Assembly (NCBI GenBank): GCA_000171835.1
Contig: ABHC01000009.1
Location: 151,305-215,304 of the forward strand
Length of the DNA stretch: 64,000 nt
Direction: 5' to 3'
From: an alpha proteobacterium BAL199
Lineage (GTDB): Bacteria > Pseudomonadota > Alphaproteobacteria > Thalassobaculales > Thalassobaculaceae
The notes under the pieces are model-generated. The model did no database searches. It was not told the origin of the DNA and saw only the letters and a program-made list of their open reading frames with translations. Numbering within the stretch: the first letter of the stretch is position 1; each line of letters opens with the position of its first letter. A program made the position numbers and the translations under genes. Positions 51,341 to 60,563 of this stretch are shown piece by piece.

Positions 51341-51458
51341 CCCGCAACTCATCCATGATTTCGCTGGTTGGCAGCGGCACGCTCGGAACAACGGCGGCGG
51401 CACCGATCTGCTGACCGCGACGTTCAACTGAAAACACCTTGGCGGGCGCGTGTACCAT
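51341..51458 (-). pseudogene. 5' stub of an unidentified gene cut by IS6 copy F
   Basis: A minus-strand frame from ATG 51458, with GGGGAG seven bases upstream, encodes about 39 residues (MVHAPAKVFSVERRGQQIGA..., ending EIMDELRG) before the IS. The residue mix and ribosome site look genuine. The FSVERR and EIMDELR pieces are reminiscent of the N-terminus of some alphaproteobacterial CheZ-like proteins, but this is a weak resemblance only. The 51459-51628 stretch upstream would be its promoter region. Confidence 0.45.
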
Positions 51459-51627
51459 CTGGGTCTCCCCACCCTTCAACATTCCCTGGATGGCGAGATC
51501 CTGATCCAGAGCTGTTAAATTTGCGTTAAGCGTCAAAGTTCGCGGCAAGTCCGGTCCAATAGCGGACACAGGATCTGCCGACCGGGCTCGACGATTTCAG
51601 TGTTAGCAGGTTGTTAATCGGTTTCCT

Positions 51628-52725
51628 CTAGTGGATAGAATCCAACACTTGGTGCCCACGCCTGACGGCGGCGATGATTTTGTCGGGATCGGCTGTCCAG
51701 TTGAAGGGCTTCGGATCTGAGGCGTTGTGCTCGTCGAGGAAGCGGTTGATGGCGGCCTGGAGGTCGGCGACAGAGCGGAAGACGCCGCGCTTGAGGCGGC
51801 GCTTGGCGAGCCTGGCGAAGAAGCCTTCGACGGCGTTGAGCCAGGAACATGAGGTCGGCACGAAGTTGAAGGTCCAGCGGGGATGGCGGTGCAGCCAGGC
51901 GCGGACCTTGGGGTGCTTGTGGGCGGCGTAGTTGTCGAGGACGGCGTGGATCACCTTGCCGGCCGGAACCTGGGCCTCGATGTGGTTGAGGAAGCGGATG
52001 AACTCCTGGTGGCGGTGACGCTGCATGTTGCGGCCGATGACGGTGCCGTCGAGCACGTTGAGGGCAGCGAACAAGGTGGTGGTGCCATGGCGCTTGTAGT
52101 CGTGGGTCATGGTGCCGGCGCGGCCCTTCTTCAGCGGCAGGCCGGGCTGGGTGCGGTCGAGCGCCTGGATCTGGCTCTTCTCGTCGACGCTGAGCACGAT
52201 GGCGTGGGCCGGCGGGTCGACATAGAGCCCGACCACGTCGCGCAGCTTGGTCACGAACTCCGGGTCGTTCGAGAGCTTGAACTGCCGGATCCGATGCGGG
52301 GCCAAACCGTGAGCACGCCAGATCCGCTGCACCGAACTAACCGAGATGCCGGTCTGTGCCGCCATCGTTGCGGCGGTCCAGTGGGTCGTCTCGCCGGGCG
52401 GATCGGTCAGGGTCAGGGCGACGACGCGCTCGGCCACCGAGGGGTCCAGCGGCGGGATCCGCGACGGGCGCGTCTTGTCCCGCAGCAGCCCGTCCACGCC
52501 TTCGGCGGCGAAGCGCTCCTGCCAGCGCCAGACCGCCGTCTTGGCGACCCCGGCCTCGCGCATGATCGCGTTGGTGCCCAGGCCCGCGGCGGTGAGCAGC
52601 ACGATCCGGCAGCGCCAGACGTGCTTTTGCGGGCTGTTGCGGTCCGCCACGATCGCCTCCAGGCGGGCGCGATCGGCGGTACTGACGGTGAAGCTGATCC
52701 CGGTGCGCATGCCCCAGACTCGCAC
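51628..52725 (-). CDS. IS630-family transposase (copy 2)
   Basis: Protein identical to copy 1. The TAG stop at 51628-51630 again lies wholly in the target DNA. Confidence 0.95.
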   Translation of the reverse strand: MRVWGMRTGISFTVSTADRARLEAIVADRNSPQKHVWRCRIVLLTAAGLGTNAIMREAGVAKTAVWRWQERFAAEGVDGLLRDKTRPSRIPPLDPSVAERVVALTLTDPPGETTHWTAATMAAQTGISVSSVQRIWRAHGLAPHRIRQFKLSNDPEFVTKLRDVVGLYVDPPAHAIVLSVDEKSQIQALDRTQPGLPLKKGRAGTMTHDYKRHGTTTLFAALNVLDGTVIGRNMQRHRHQEFIRFLNHIEAQVPAGKVIHAVLDNYAAHKHPKVRAWLHRHPRWTFNFVPTSCSWLNAVEGFFARLAKRRLKRGVFRSVADLQAAINRFLDEHNASDPKPFNWTADPDKIIAAVRRGHQVLDSIH

Positions 52726-52779
52726 GCCACCGAACCCGCGGGAATCCTGAGCGGGATTCTAATGTCGGATTTTATCCAC
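51631..52779 (-). mobile_element. IS630-family insertion sequence, copy 2 (1149 bp)
   Basis: Same ends and CTAG/TA target pattern as copy 1 (TA at 51629-51630 and 52780-52781). It sits 42 bases before the start of the unknown gene at 52822 and may separate that gene from its promoter. Confidence 0.95.
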
Positions 52780-52821
52780 TAGCTTCTGGACCTGCGTTAC
52801 GGGTACTCGATCGAGGACGCT

Positions 52822-53778
52822 ATGAATTCTGCCGCACAGGACGATCGTTCCCGGCTCGATCCGAGCACGCATTTCATTTTTCAGCACCGCATCTTCAAGT
52901 TGCCGGATGCGCGGTTCGAAGTGTCGGGTCGCGACCGCGCGCCGGTTCTGCGGGTTAAGCTGGGTGAACTGGATGCCGTGATCCCGATCGACGATGTCTC
53001 GTCCGAGTTCGGAATCAAGCCGGATGCCCAGGACGGCAAGCTGCTCGTCCAGGTTGCGCAGGGCTTGCGCTTCATCCGGGACATCCGGCCGGGCGACTCG
53101 ATTCCGTCCGAGTTGCTCGACGGCACTGCCAGCTGGCGGGTCGAGGACCACCACCGCGAGATCGCCAAGAACCGCTTGATGATGCAGGTCGCTACCTGGC
53201 TGGGCGGGTCTGAGTCGGTAGTGCTCGATCTCCGCGAACTGCGCCGGATGTCGGTAGACGCGTCCATCCAGGACAAAATTCGCGAGGGCATTACCCAGAT
53301 CGCCGGGACCCTCGGGCTCGGTGCCAACCGACGCGACGAAGTCCTGGACATGATCGACCGGTTCGCGCGCGAGCTCTGCTACATCGAAGCGCTTCGCGAC
53401 CGCTACAACCTCGCCGGCAGCATCGGCGACAAGCTGGGGCGGGTCGCGAAACTGTACCGCGACGAGAAGCAGTTCCACGAGGAAGTCAGGCGCGCTCAGA
53501 TCTTGTTCCGGCCCGCGGTCAGCGGCTTCACCGGACTGTTCGATCAGGTCGATGCCCAGACCAGCGAAATCATCGCGGTACTCAAGGGATACGATTCAAT
53601 GGTCAAGTTCGTGCGCGAGATGCGCGACGAGCTTCATCAGCGCCTGATCATCTGGGACACCATCATCCCAGCCTGGAACGTCAACCTGGAGCGTCGGCAC
53701 GACGAAATCCGGGAGGCGGTGCGCGCAACGTACCGCTTTGTCGCGTTTCACTTCCCGCAGACCCACGACTGGCTCTAA
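52822..53778 (+). CDS. Conserved protein of unknown function
   Basis: 318 residues, not recognised as a named family. The first half looks like a beta-rich domain (IFKLPDARFEVSGRDRAPVLRVKLGELDAVIPIDDVSSEFGI). The second half is predicted almost entirely helical (residues 130-300: IQDKIREGITQIAGTL, HEEVRRAQILF, MVKFVREMRDELHQRLIIWDTIIPAWN), resembling coiled-coil adaptor or scaffold proteins. No signal peptide or membrane helix. GAGGA precedes the ATG. No operon partner: IS630 lies upstream and tam converges. Confidence 0.75.
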   Translation: MNSAAQDDRSRLDPSTHFIFQHRIFKLPDARFEVSGRDRAPVLRVKLGELDAVIPIDDVSSEFGIKPDAQDGKLLVQVAQGLRFIRDIRPGDSIPSELLDGTASWRVEDHHREIAKNRLMMQVATWLGGSESVVLDLRELRRMSVDASIQDKIREGITQIAGTLGLGANRRDEVLDMIDRFARELCYIEALRDRYNLAGSIGDKLGRVAKLYRDEKQFHEEVRRAQILFRPAVSGFTGLFDQVDAQTSEIIAVLKGYDSMVKFVREMRDELHQRLIIWDTIIPAWNVNLERRHDEIREAVRATYRFVAFHFPQTHDWL

Positions 53779-53797
53779 AGGCGTTTCAAGCGTCTGA

Positions 53798-54565
53798 TCA
53801 AGCGCGACGCGCGACCAGGAACAGCCGCCGGAACGGGAAGGCGGTCCGTCCGTCGGCGCCCGGCGGGTAGGCGGCCGCCACCCGCGCCCGGTAGGCGGCT
53901 TCGAAGCCCGAGCGATCCGGCTCCTCCAGCGCATCCAGAAACGGCCTCAGCCAAGTCCCCTTGGTCCATTCTGCGACGGGATTTTCGCCGTCCAGGATCT
54001 GCAGGTACTCGGTCTCCCAGATATCGAGGGAATCCGCCAGCGGCGCGAGGCGCGAGGCATAGACTCCCGGCTCATCGACCGGTGGCGATGCCAGCATCGG
54101 CACGATCCGATCGGCCCAGGGGCCATCGCGGGCAGCGTCCGCGACCGCGGTGTGCGAGGGCGCCCCGAAATTCCGCGGCATCTGGACCGCCAGCCAACCG
54201 CCTGGCGCCACCTGCCTGAACAGGTGCGGAAGCAGTTGGTCGTGATTGCCCAACCAGTGCAGCGCGGCGTTCGAGTACAGAACATCGACCAACGGGCTGG
54301 CGGTCCAGGTCGCCGCATTGGCTGTCGCAAACGGCAGGCCCGGATGCTCCTCCCGGGCCCGTGCCAGCATGGTGTCCGAATCGTCGATTCCACCGACCGT
54401 CGCCGCAGGCCAGCGCTGCGCCAGAATGGCGGTTACGTTTCCGGTACCGCACCCGAGGTCGATGACCCTTCCCGGCGCAGCGACATCGATTCGCGCGAGC
54501 AGATCGAGCGCCGGACGCAGGCGATGGTCGGCAAACTTCAGGTATTGAGCGGGATCCCAGGCCAT
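53798..54565 (-). CDS. tam: Trans-aconitate 2-methyltransferase
   Basis: 255 residues from ATG 54565 (MAWDPAQYLKF). The SAM-binding loop VIDLGCGTGNVTAILAQRWP, the acidic GGIDDSDTMLARARE and the tam-typical DVLYSNAALHWLGNHDQLLPHLFRQVAPGGWLAVQMPRNFGAPSHT are all present. It methylates trans-aconitate, a spontaneous by-product that inhibits aconitase. The length equals the E. coli enzyme within a few residues. Confidence 0.93.
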   Translation of the reverse strand: MAWDPAQYLKFADHRLRPALDLLARIDVAAPGRVIDLGCGTGNVTAILAQRWPAATVGGIDDSDTMLARAREEHPGLPFATANAATWTASPLVDVLYSNAALHWLGNHDQLLPHLFRQVAPGGWLAVQMPRNFGAPSHTAVADAARDGPWADRIVPMLASPPVDEPGVYASRLAPLADSLDIWETEYLQILDGENPVAEWTKGTWLRPFLDALEEPDRSGFEAAYRARVAAAYPPGADGRTAFPFRRLFLVARRA

Positions 54566-54673
54566 CGGCGCACTCCGCAGTGTTCGCGGCATCATCGTCC
54601 AGGATAGGATGCGGGAACCCGTCGGCGTTTAACAGGTTGGAGTCCGTACGGGTGCGGATCGATCGGACGGGCG

Positions 54674-56113
54674 ATGAACGACCGGCGTGATGACACCAGC
54701 AAGCCTGGAACCGAAGTCTCCAAGAGCAGCATCCCGAGGGCCATCGCCGACCACGCGTCGGGTCACGAGTTTCCACGGGACGACCGGCCGACCGCCATGC
54801 GGCTGCGCAAGATGTCGCAGCGCGATGTCGACGACTCGGTGCAGCGCCATCTGCTGTTCGCCAAGGGCCGCACCGGCGGCGCTCGGGCCAGCTTCGCCGG
54901 CTGCGATCTCGGCTATCTCGATTTCAAGTCGACGGAATTGTCCGGCGCCGATTTCTCCGGCGCGCGGCTGGCCCACGCCGACTTGCGTTCGGCCGTTCTG
55001 GTATCGGCCAACCTGTTCGCCTGCGACCTGCGGCACACTGATTTTCGGTTCGCCGACCTCAGCCGCGCCGATCTGCCCGGTGCCTGCCTGCGCGGCTCCA
55101 ACCTGTCCGACGCCAAGCTGGTGGAGGCCGACCTGCGCGACGGCGTACTGCTCAAGCCGGACGCCCGCGGTAACCTGGTGGCGTCGGGCTTTGAAACCGC
55201 GTCGGCCGATATCGCCACGGCGACCGCGATCCGCGCCGACATGTCGAATGCCAAGATGTCGAACGCCTTTGTCGTGCAGACCGACCTGACCGACTCGGTG
55301 TTGCGCAATGTCCGGCTGTTTCGCGCCGATCTCAGCCACGCCAACCTGACCGGCTCGAACCTGGAAGGCGCCGACCTGACCGAAGCCAACCTGACCGGCG
55401 CAATCCTGAACGGCGCGGTGCTGTACAACGCGATCTTCTCGGGAACCACTCTGACCGACGCCGACCTCGCGGGAGCGGCGTTCTCCAACTTCGACCGGGA
55501 GGCCCCGCATTTCGCCGGTGCGCGCCTGCCGAAGGTGCTCGATGCGCTCGGCAAGGAAATGCGCACCATGCTAATCGCGCATGACGTCTGGATCCGGTCT
55601 TCCGGACGCGAAGGCAAGCGGGCGGATCTGACGCGGCGCGACGCCAGCGGCCAGTCCCTGTCCAGCGTGAACCTGTCGGCGTCGAACATGGAGTTCGTGG
55701 TCCTGGTCGGCTGCGACCTGTCGCGCATGGACCTGTTGATGGCCAACATGTCGTTCAGCGATCTGCGCGACGCCGATCTCACCTACGCCGACATGCGGGG
55801 CATCACCCTGCGCCGGGCCAACCTAACAGGCGCCAATCTGGTCGGCGCCCAGCTCTCGCCGATCAACATCATCGGCTCGAACGTCCAGCGCTGGGGCGCC
55901 CATCTGGAGCACGCCCGGCTTACGCGGGCCAAGCTGCGGGGAGTGGACATGTCGCACGCCTCGCTGCAGCACGCCGACCTGAGCGGGGCCGATCTGCGGG
56001 ACACGAATCTGACCGGCGCCAACCTGCAGGACGCCGACTTGACCGACGCGGACATGCGGGGCGCCAATCTGAACGACGCCGACCTGCGTGGCGTCACAGG
56101 ACATCACACCTGA
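54674..56113 (+). CDS. Pentapeptide-repeat protein
   Basis: 479 residues. After a polar 50-residue tail and a short helix (MSQRDVDDSVQRHLLFAKG) come two long blocks of A(D/N)LXX repeats. The first is about 75-290 (ADLSHANLTGSNLEGADLTEANLTGA). The second is about 315-479, ending ADLSGADLRDTNLTGANLQDADLTDADMRGANLNDADL. A non-repeat helical insert (FDREAPHFAGARLPKVLDALGKEMRTMLIAHDVWI) lies between them. The repeats form a right-handed beta helix. The function of such proteins is usually unknown; some mimic DNA. It is cytoplasmic by lack of signal. It is divergent from tam. Confidence 0.9.
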   Translation: MNDRRDDTSKPGTEVSKSSIPRAIADHASGHEFPRDDRPTAMRLRKMSQRDVDDSVQRHLLFAKGRTGGARASFAGCDLGYLDFKSTELSGADFSGARLAHADLRSAVLVSANLFACDLRHTDFRFADLSRADLPGACLRGSNLSDAKLVEADLRDGVLLKPDARGNLVASGFETASADIATATAIRADMSNAKMSNAFVVQTDLTDSVLRNVRLFRADLSHANLTGSNLEGADLTEANLTGAILNGAVLYNAIFSGTTLTDADLAGAAFSNFDREAPHFAGARLPKVLDALGKEMRTMLIAHDVWIRSSGREGKRADLTRRDASGQSLSSVNLSASNMEFVVLVGCDLSRMDLLMANMSFSDLRDADLTYADMRGITLRRANLTGANLVGAQLSPINIIGSNVQRWGAHLEHARLTRAKLRGVDMSHASLQHADLSGADLRDTNLTGANLQDADLTDADMRGANLNDADLRGVTGHHT

Positions 56114-56155
56114 TCAATGAGCGATGTAGCCACCGGCGGTGACTCCGTTCCCGAG

Positions 56156-56971
56156 GGTGTTGTCACGTTAACGTGCCTGAGGTTGCGGGTTCAATGATCC
56201 GGGCGTAGGCGGTGTCGATGCAAACAGAGAAAATCAGCTACAAGCGCCACCGCTTTCCGCCTCAGATCATTTCTCATGTTGTCTGGCTCTACGCCCGGTT
56301 CAACTTGAGCCTGCGCGAGGTCGAGGAGCTTATGCTGGAACGTGGTGTGGACGTTTCGTATGAGACGATCCGGCGCTGGACCGTCAAGTTCGGTCCCCGG
56401 ATCGCCCACGTTCTGCGGCGACGGCAGCCTCGCCCTGGTGATGTTTGGCATCTGGACGAAGTCGTCGTGAAGATCGCGGGCCGGTCATACTGGCTGTGGC
56501 GCGCCGTCGACCAACACGGTGTCGTTCTTGAGGAAATCTTACAATCGAAGCGAGACAAGCGCGCTGCAAAGCGGCTTTTGATCAAGCTGATGAAACGTTG
56601 GGGCTTCGTGCCCAAAAGGATCATTACGGACAAACTGCGCTCATATGGGGCCGCCAAGCGCGAGGTCGCGCCTGGCCTTGATCATTGGTCACACAAGGGG
56701 CTCAATAACCGCGCCGAGAACAGCCACTTGCCCTTCCGAAAACGAGAGCGGGTGATGCAAGGCTTCCGATCACCGGGTGGATTACAACGCTTCGTGTCTA
56801 TGCAATCCGCAACCCGCAATCGTTACTCTGTCCCAGCCCGCCGTCGTTCCGCCCTCACCATTCGCTACCATCGGCTCGAAGCGTTCGAAGCTTGGAAATC
56901 CGCGGCACATGCCGCTTGATCAACGACCGGCATGCCAACTTGCTAACTCGACGAGTTAACGTGACAACACC
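56156..56971 (+). mobile_element. IS6-family insertion sequence, copy G (816 bp)
   Basis: Complete. Flanks ttcccgag and gttccgac do not match. Its right end lies inside an IS30-family fragment, which itself lies in an IS3 element. Confidence 0.95.
56218..56919 (+). CDS. IS6-family DDE transposase (copy G)
   Basis: Protein identical to copy A; intact. Confidence 0.95.
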   Translation: MQTEKISYKRHRFPPQIISHVVWLYARFNLSLREVEELMLERGVDVSYETIRRWTVKFGPRIAHVLRRRQPRPGDVWHLDEVVVKIAGRSYWLWRAVDQHGVVLEEILQSKRDKRAAKRLLIKLMKRWGFVPKRIITDKLRSYGAAKREVAPGLDHWSHKGLNNRAENSHLPFRKRERVMQGFRSPGGLQRFVSMQSATRNRYSVPARRRSALTIRYHRLEAFEAWKSAAHAA

Positions 56972-57190
56972 GTTCCGACAGCTTGAGAGACTCCGGCCTC
57001 GATCGCAGCATCTTCACTGGTCTCACCGGCCGCGATCGCAGACCAGAACCGCTGCCGGTCTGCACGTCCCGCCACCGGCGGCCGACCAGGTGACCGCAAT
57101 CGCGCCCGCCCTGACCGGTCCGAACGTCGCTTTTGAATACTCATCGCAACCTCCTTTGCCGAAGTGTTGCGACGACCGCTTGAATCCGCC
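56972..57190 (-). pseudogene. IS30-family element 5' fragment (transposase N-terminus)
   Basis: From ATG 57144, with AGGAGG five bases upstream, about 57 residues are read (RRSDRSGRARLRSPGRPPVAGRADRQRFWSAIAAGETSEDAAIEAGVSQAVG). This is the N-terminal helix-turn-helix region of IS30-family transposases (PGRPPVA...RFW-AIA-G--SEDAA). It is then cut by IS6 copy G. The approximate left end of this element, near 57190, is where the IS3 orfB frame is broken. Confidence 0.75.
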
Positions 57191-58037
57191 CTGGCTGCCC
57201 TGGTCGGTGTTGAAGATCGCCGGCCGCCCATGGCGCGCCAGCGCCTCCTCCACCGCCTCAACGCAGAAGCCGGTGTCCTGCGTGATCGACAGCCGCCACG
57301 ACAGCACCCGCCGGCTGAACCAGTCGACTGCCGCCGCCAAGTACACGAAGCCGCGCGCCATCGGGATGTAGGTGATGTCCATGGCCCAGGCCATGTTCGG
57401 CCGGTCCACCGTCACCCCGCGCAGCAGGTACGGGTAGATCCGGTGTCCCGGCGCCGGCTTCGAGGTGTTCGGCCGCCGGTACAGTGCGGAGATCCCTATC
57501 CGCCGCATCCGCGTCGCCACCCGGCCGCGGCCGATCTCAACGCCGTCGGCCCGCAGCATGTCGCGCAGCATCCGGCTGCCCGCGAACGGCGCCTCCAGGT
57601 GCAGCTCGTCCAGCCGCCGCATCACCGCCAGGTCGGCCGCCGGCGCCGGCCGCGGCCGGTAGTACAGCCCGCTCCGGCTCAGCCGCAGCAGCTCCGCCTG
57701 CCGCTTCAGGGAAAGCTCGTGCCCACGGTCGATCATCGCTTTGCGCTCGTCATGCCGGCCTTGCCGAGCGCACCGGACAAAAAATCGTTCTCCAGCGTCA
57801 GCTGCCCGATCTTGGCGTGTAGCTCCTTCACGTCCACCGCGGGCGGCGCGGCGCCCGCACTGCCCCCGAACACCTCGGCGGCACCGTCGAGAAGCTGCGC
57901 CCGCCAAGCCGTGATCTGGTTCGGGTGAACGTCGAACTGCTGCGCCAGCTCCGCCAGCGTCTTGCGCCACGGATTGCAGCCAAGGCCACCTTCACCTTGA
58001 AAGCCCCACTGTGGTTCCGTCGGGCACGTCTAGCCAT
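57191..58037 (-). pseudogene. IS3-family element remnant (orfA frameshifted, orfB truncated)
   Basis: OrfA starts at ATG 58037 (MARRARRNHSGAFKVKVALAAIRG). It then shifts frame near 57966, where one base seems lost; the other frame continues TLAELAQQFDVHPNQITAWRAQLLDGAAEVFGG. OrfB follows with LSRSGLYYRPRP, GRVATRMRRIGISALYRRPNTSKPAPGHRIYPYLLRG, MAWAMDITYIPMARGFVYLAAAVDWFSRRVLSW (first Asp) and PAIFNTDQGSQ (second Asp). The frame then runs into IS30 sequence, losing the catalytic Glu and the C-terminus. It is non-functional. Confidence 0.85.
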
Positions 58038-58135
58038 AACATCCCTCCTGAGCCGCGGCATTCTCGCCGCCGTCAGGCAGGAAATCCAGTTAACGCCCTG
58101 TCCCGATTCTCCCGGCCGGCTCTGCCAGCTGTTGA

Positions 58136-58846
58136 TCAGCCGAAAAACTCCACACGACCATCATCAAGGTCATAACGGCCCGCGACGACCTTCACTTTCC
58201 CGTCTTTCACAAGATCGGCGACGATATTGCTGGCCGACACGATCCGAGCCGCAGTGCGCCTAGCATTCTCACGAACCGCGTTGTCTACGAAATCGCCCGG
58301 CTTGCCCTTGGCTGCCAGTGCGGCCGGGATGATCGGCTCCAACATCGTGCCAATCGATCCTGGGAAATTCGAGTTCTTCTCGACAATTTCGCAGGCCGCC
58401 GCCACAGCACCGCAACTCTCATGGCCAAGAACGACGATGAGAGGAACCCCAAGGGCGGCAGCACCATACTCGATCGTACCAAGCGTCGCCGTGTCAGCCA
58501 TGTTGCCCGCATTACGCGCAATGAAAAGTTCACCGACGTTCTGTCCGCCGAAGATCAGTTCCGGCGGGACGCGGCTGTCGGCGCACGAAAGAATGGTCGC
58601 CCAAGGAGCTTGATGCTGAGTAACGCCAGCACGAGCACTGGCCAGATCGGAAATACAGGCTTGCGGGGAAGAGACGTAACGTTGATTGCCTTCCTTCAGC
58701 TTTGCCAAAGCTTGGTCCCCTGTGAGGCTTGTTACAGGCCCACCTGCCGCAAGAGCCGATCCGCCGACCGCCAAAGCTGCAGCTATTCCAGCACCAAGCT
58801 GCAAAAACCTTCTTCGCCCAACCTTCTGATCACAAACAAAGCACAT
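58136..58846 (-). CDS. Beta-class carbonic anhydrase with Tat signal peptide
   Basis: 236 residues. The N-terminus GRRRFLQLGAGIAAALAVGGSALAAGG is a twin-arginine signal, so the enzyme is exported folded. The zinc ligands and dyad lie in ILSCADSRVPPELIF (Cys, Asp, Arg) and VVLGHESCGAVAAA (His, Cys). It interconverts carbon dioxide and bicarbonate in the periplasm. GGAG lies upstream of the ATG. Base composition is less G+C-rich than the core genes, and it sits alone among IS elements, suggesting transfer. Confidence 0.92.
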   Translation of the reverse strand: MCFVCDQKVGRRRFLQLGAGIAAALAVGGSALAAGGPVTSLTGDQALAKLKEGNQRYVSSPQACISDLASARAGVTQHQAPWATILSCADSRVPPELIFGGQNVGELFIARNAGNMADTATLGTIEYGAAALGVPLIVVLGHESCGAVAAACEIVEKNSNFPGSIGTMLEPIIPAALAAKGKPGDFVDNAVRENARRTAARIVSASNIVADLVKDGKVKVVAGRYDLDDGRVEFFG

Positions 58847-58994
58847 ACTTTTCTCCGTTCAAACGACCTCTATCCAGCAACCCAATCTTAAGGCATGGGT
58901 TGTTCCACAACCTTAGGAGGGAAAACGTAGATTAAGTTCAAGTTCATGAAAGATCTTAAGGATAAATTTCTGTTTTCGACATCCCTAAATTCAT

Positions 58995-59285
58995 TCAGTC
59001 ATAAGCAGAAGCATCCAATATGGCATGCGTGTTGTCACACAAATCGACGGTTTGGGTCGCGTCCCCGGTGATGGTATAGATCACAGGTAGCGAATCCACC
59101 CGTCCGCGCACTTTCGCACGAGCGCCGTAGCGGACGGGCGGTTTGGCGATGGTCATGGACAGATCTTCGGCAGGGTTGAGTTGCGATACGCAAACTGAAC
59201 CGAACGGACCGACGATGACCACCGCGATGACGAGCCCGCGCATGGCGGTGAAGAAGGCCCCCGACGTTGATCGCCTGCGCAGCAT
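58995..59285 (-). CDS. Small secreted protein of unknown function
   Basis: 96 residues, or 82 from ATG 59243. A hydrophobic N-terminal segment (MRGLVIAVVIVGPFGSVCV) looks like a signal peptide. The remainder (LNPAEDLSMTIAKPPVRYGARAKVRGRVDSLPVIYTITG) has no recognised family. It lies between the carbonic anhydrase and the IS256 wreck with no ribosome site of note, so it may be spurious. Confidence 0.4.
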   Translation of the reverse strand: MLRRRSTSGAFFTAMRGLVIAVVIVGPFGSVCVSQLNPAEDLSMTIAKPPVRYGARAKVRGRVDSLPVIYTITGDATQTVDLCDNTHAILDASAYD

Positions 59286-59367
59286 GTTCTGACCTGTCCT
59301 TTAAGAAATCGAGGATGCCCCCAGGCCGTGTTGACATTCGCCCGTCAGGCGCTGTTGGTTGACGCGG

Positions 59368-60403
59368 CTATCCGGCGACGGCCTGCTGTTCAAGGTTGTG
59401 ACTGATCGTGTTCCTGTCCTGAAGGGCTGCGAGGGCTCGGCGTAGGCTCGGGAGTTGCTTGTCGACCTCGAGGCGCCGGAGGCCGTGGGCGGCTTCGCGC
59501 ATGGCGGCGGCAGTCCAGCGCAGCGCCATGGCTGCGTCCTGCCAGCGTTTGACGTTGCGGCAGACGGTCCGGACGGTGCCGTTCATGTTCTCGATGATGT
59601 TGGTGCAGGCGAGCGACCGGCGTAGTTCGACCGGCAGACCGAGGCGGGTGACGGTGAGGATCTCGTCGAGGCCCTCCAGGATGCTGGCGGCCACGCCGGG
59701 GGCGTCGCGGTCCAGGCGGCGGGCGAGGTTGCGGACCAGCTTCTCAGCCTTGTCGGCGTCGGCCAGCTCCCAGGCCTGACGCAGCGCCTTGCGGACGCCG
59801 GCCTGCAAGGACTTGGGCAAGCGCTCGGCGATGTTGCGCGCCTTGTGGACCTGGCAGCGCTGGATCGGTGTGTCGCGGCCGAAGGTGTTGCGGATCGCCT
59901 TCGACAGCGCCTTGGCGCCGTCGATGATGAACAGGCGGCAGACCGCCGGGTCGAGGCCGCGGCCGACCAGGTTGTCGAGCAGGGCCTGGGCCACGGCGGC
60001 GTTCTCGCTGGCCCCCTCGATCACGCCGAGCGGATGCTTCTCGCCGGTGCCGTCGATGCCGACGGCGGGCAGCAGGATCAGATCCTCCTCGATGTGGAGG
60101 CCGTCGATCTGGATCGCCAGCAAGTCCAGCGTCGCGAGCACGAATGCGAGGACGCTCGATCTCGACCTTGCCGCCGTGGAAGCCGACCTTCCCCGTGGTC
60201 GTGCCCCAGCGGTGGCCGTCCTTGCCGTCGGCGCGGCCGTAGCGCGGGCCGCACAGCTAAGCCGCGTCCTCGTCCATCATGCTCGCCAACGTCGCCAGGC
60301 CCGCCGTCAGGCAGAAGCGCTCGAAGCTGGCGCCGACCTCCTGCCAAGCTTCATCGACGATTGCCACCGGCACCACGCCGGCCGATGTGGTAGCTTTCTT
60401 CAT
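59368..60403 (-). pseudogene. IS256-family (mutator) transposase, broken
   Basis: The N-terminal part from ATG 60403 (MKKATTSAGVVPVAIVDEAWQEVG) hits an in-frame TAG at about 60258 just before LCGPRYGRADGKDGHRWG. After about 60150 a shift and internal deletion skip the first catalytic region. From 60141 the frame ATLDLLAIQIDGLHIEEDLILLPAVGIDGTGEKHPLGVIEGA continues to the stop, with FIIDGAKALSKAI, CQVHKARNIAERLP and the C-terminal Glu region CTNIIENMNGTVRTVCRNVKRW. Roughly 60-80 residues are missing relative to full elements (from memory of the family). It is inactive. Confidence 0.88.
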
Positions 60404-60563
60404 GGCGTTGCTCTCCTTTGTGGATTCAGCACCCCGAGCCTAACGGCTCAAGGCGGGCAACGCCTGCTCTGCTATTTCAACATCGACCGGGACATACCCC
60501 ATATCAGCCCCCAGACCACTTTAACATAAAGACTAGACCACTCATCGGCGTGGGGTCAACCTA

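Noticed and set aside
54674..56113. Short direct DNA repeats suggestive of a satellite or CRISPR array
   Set aside because: The periodicity is 15 bases in frame and is explained by pentapeptide codons; there are no unique spacers.
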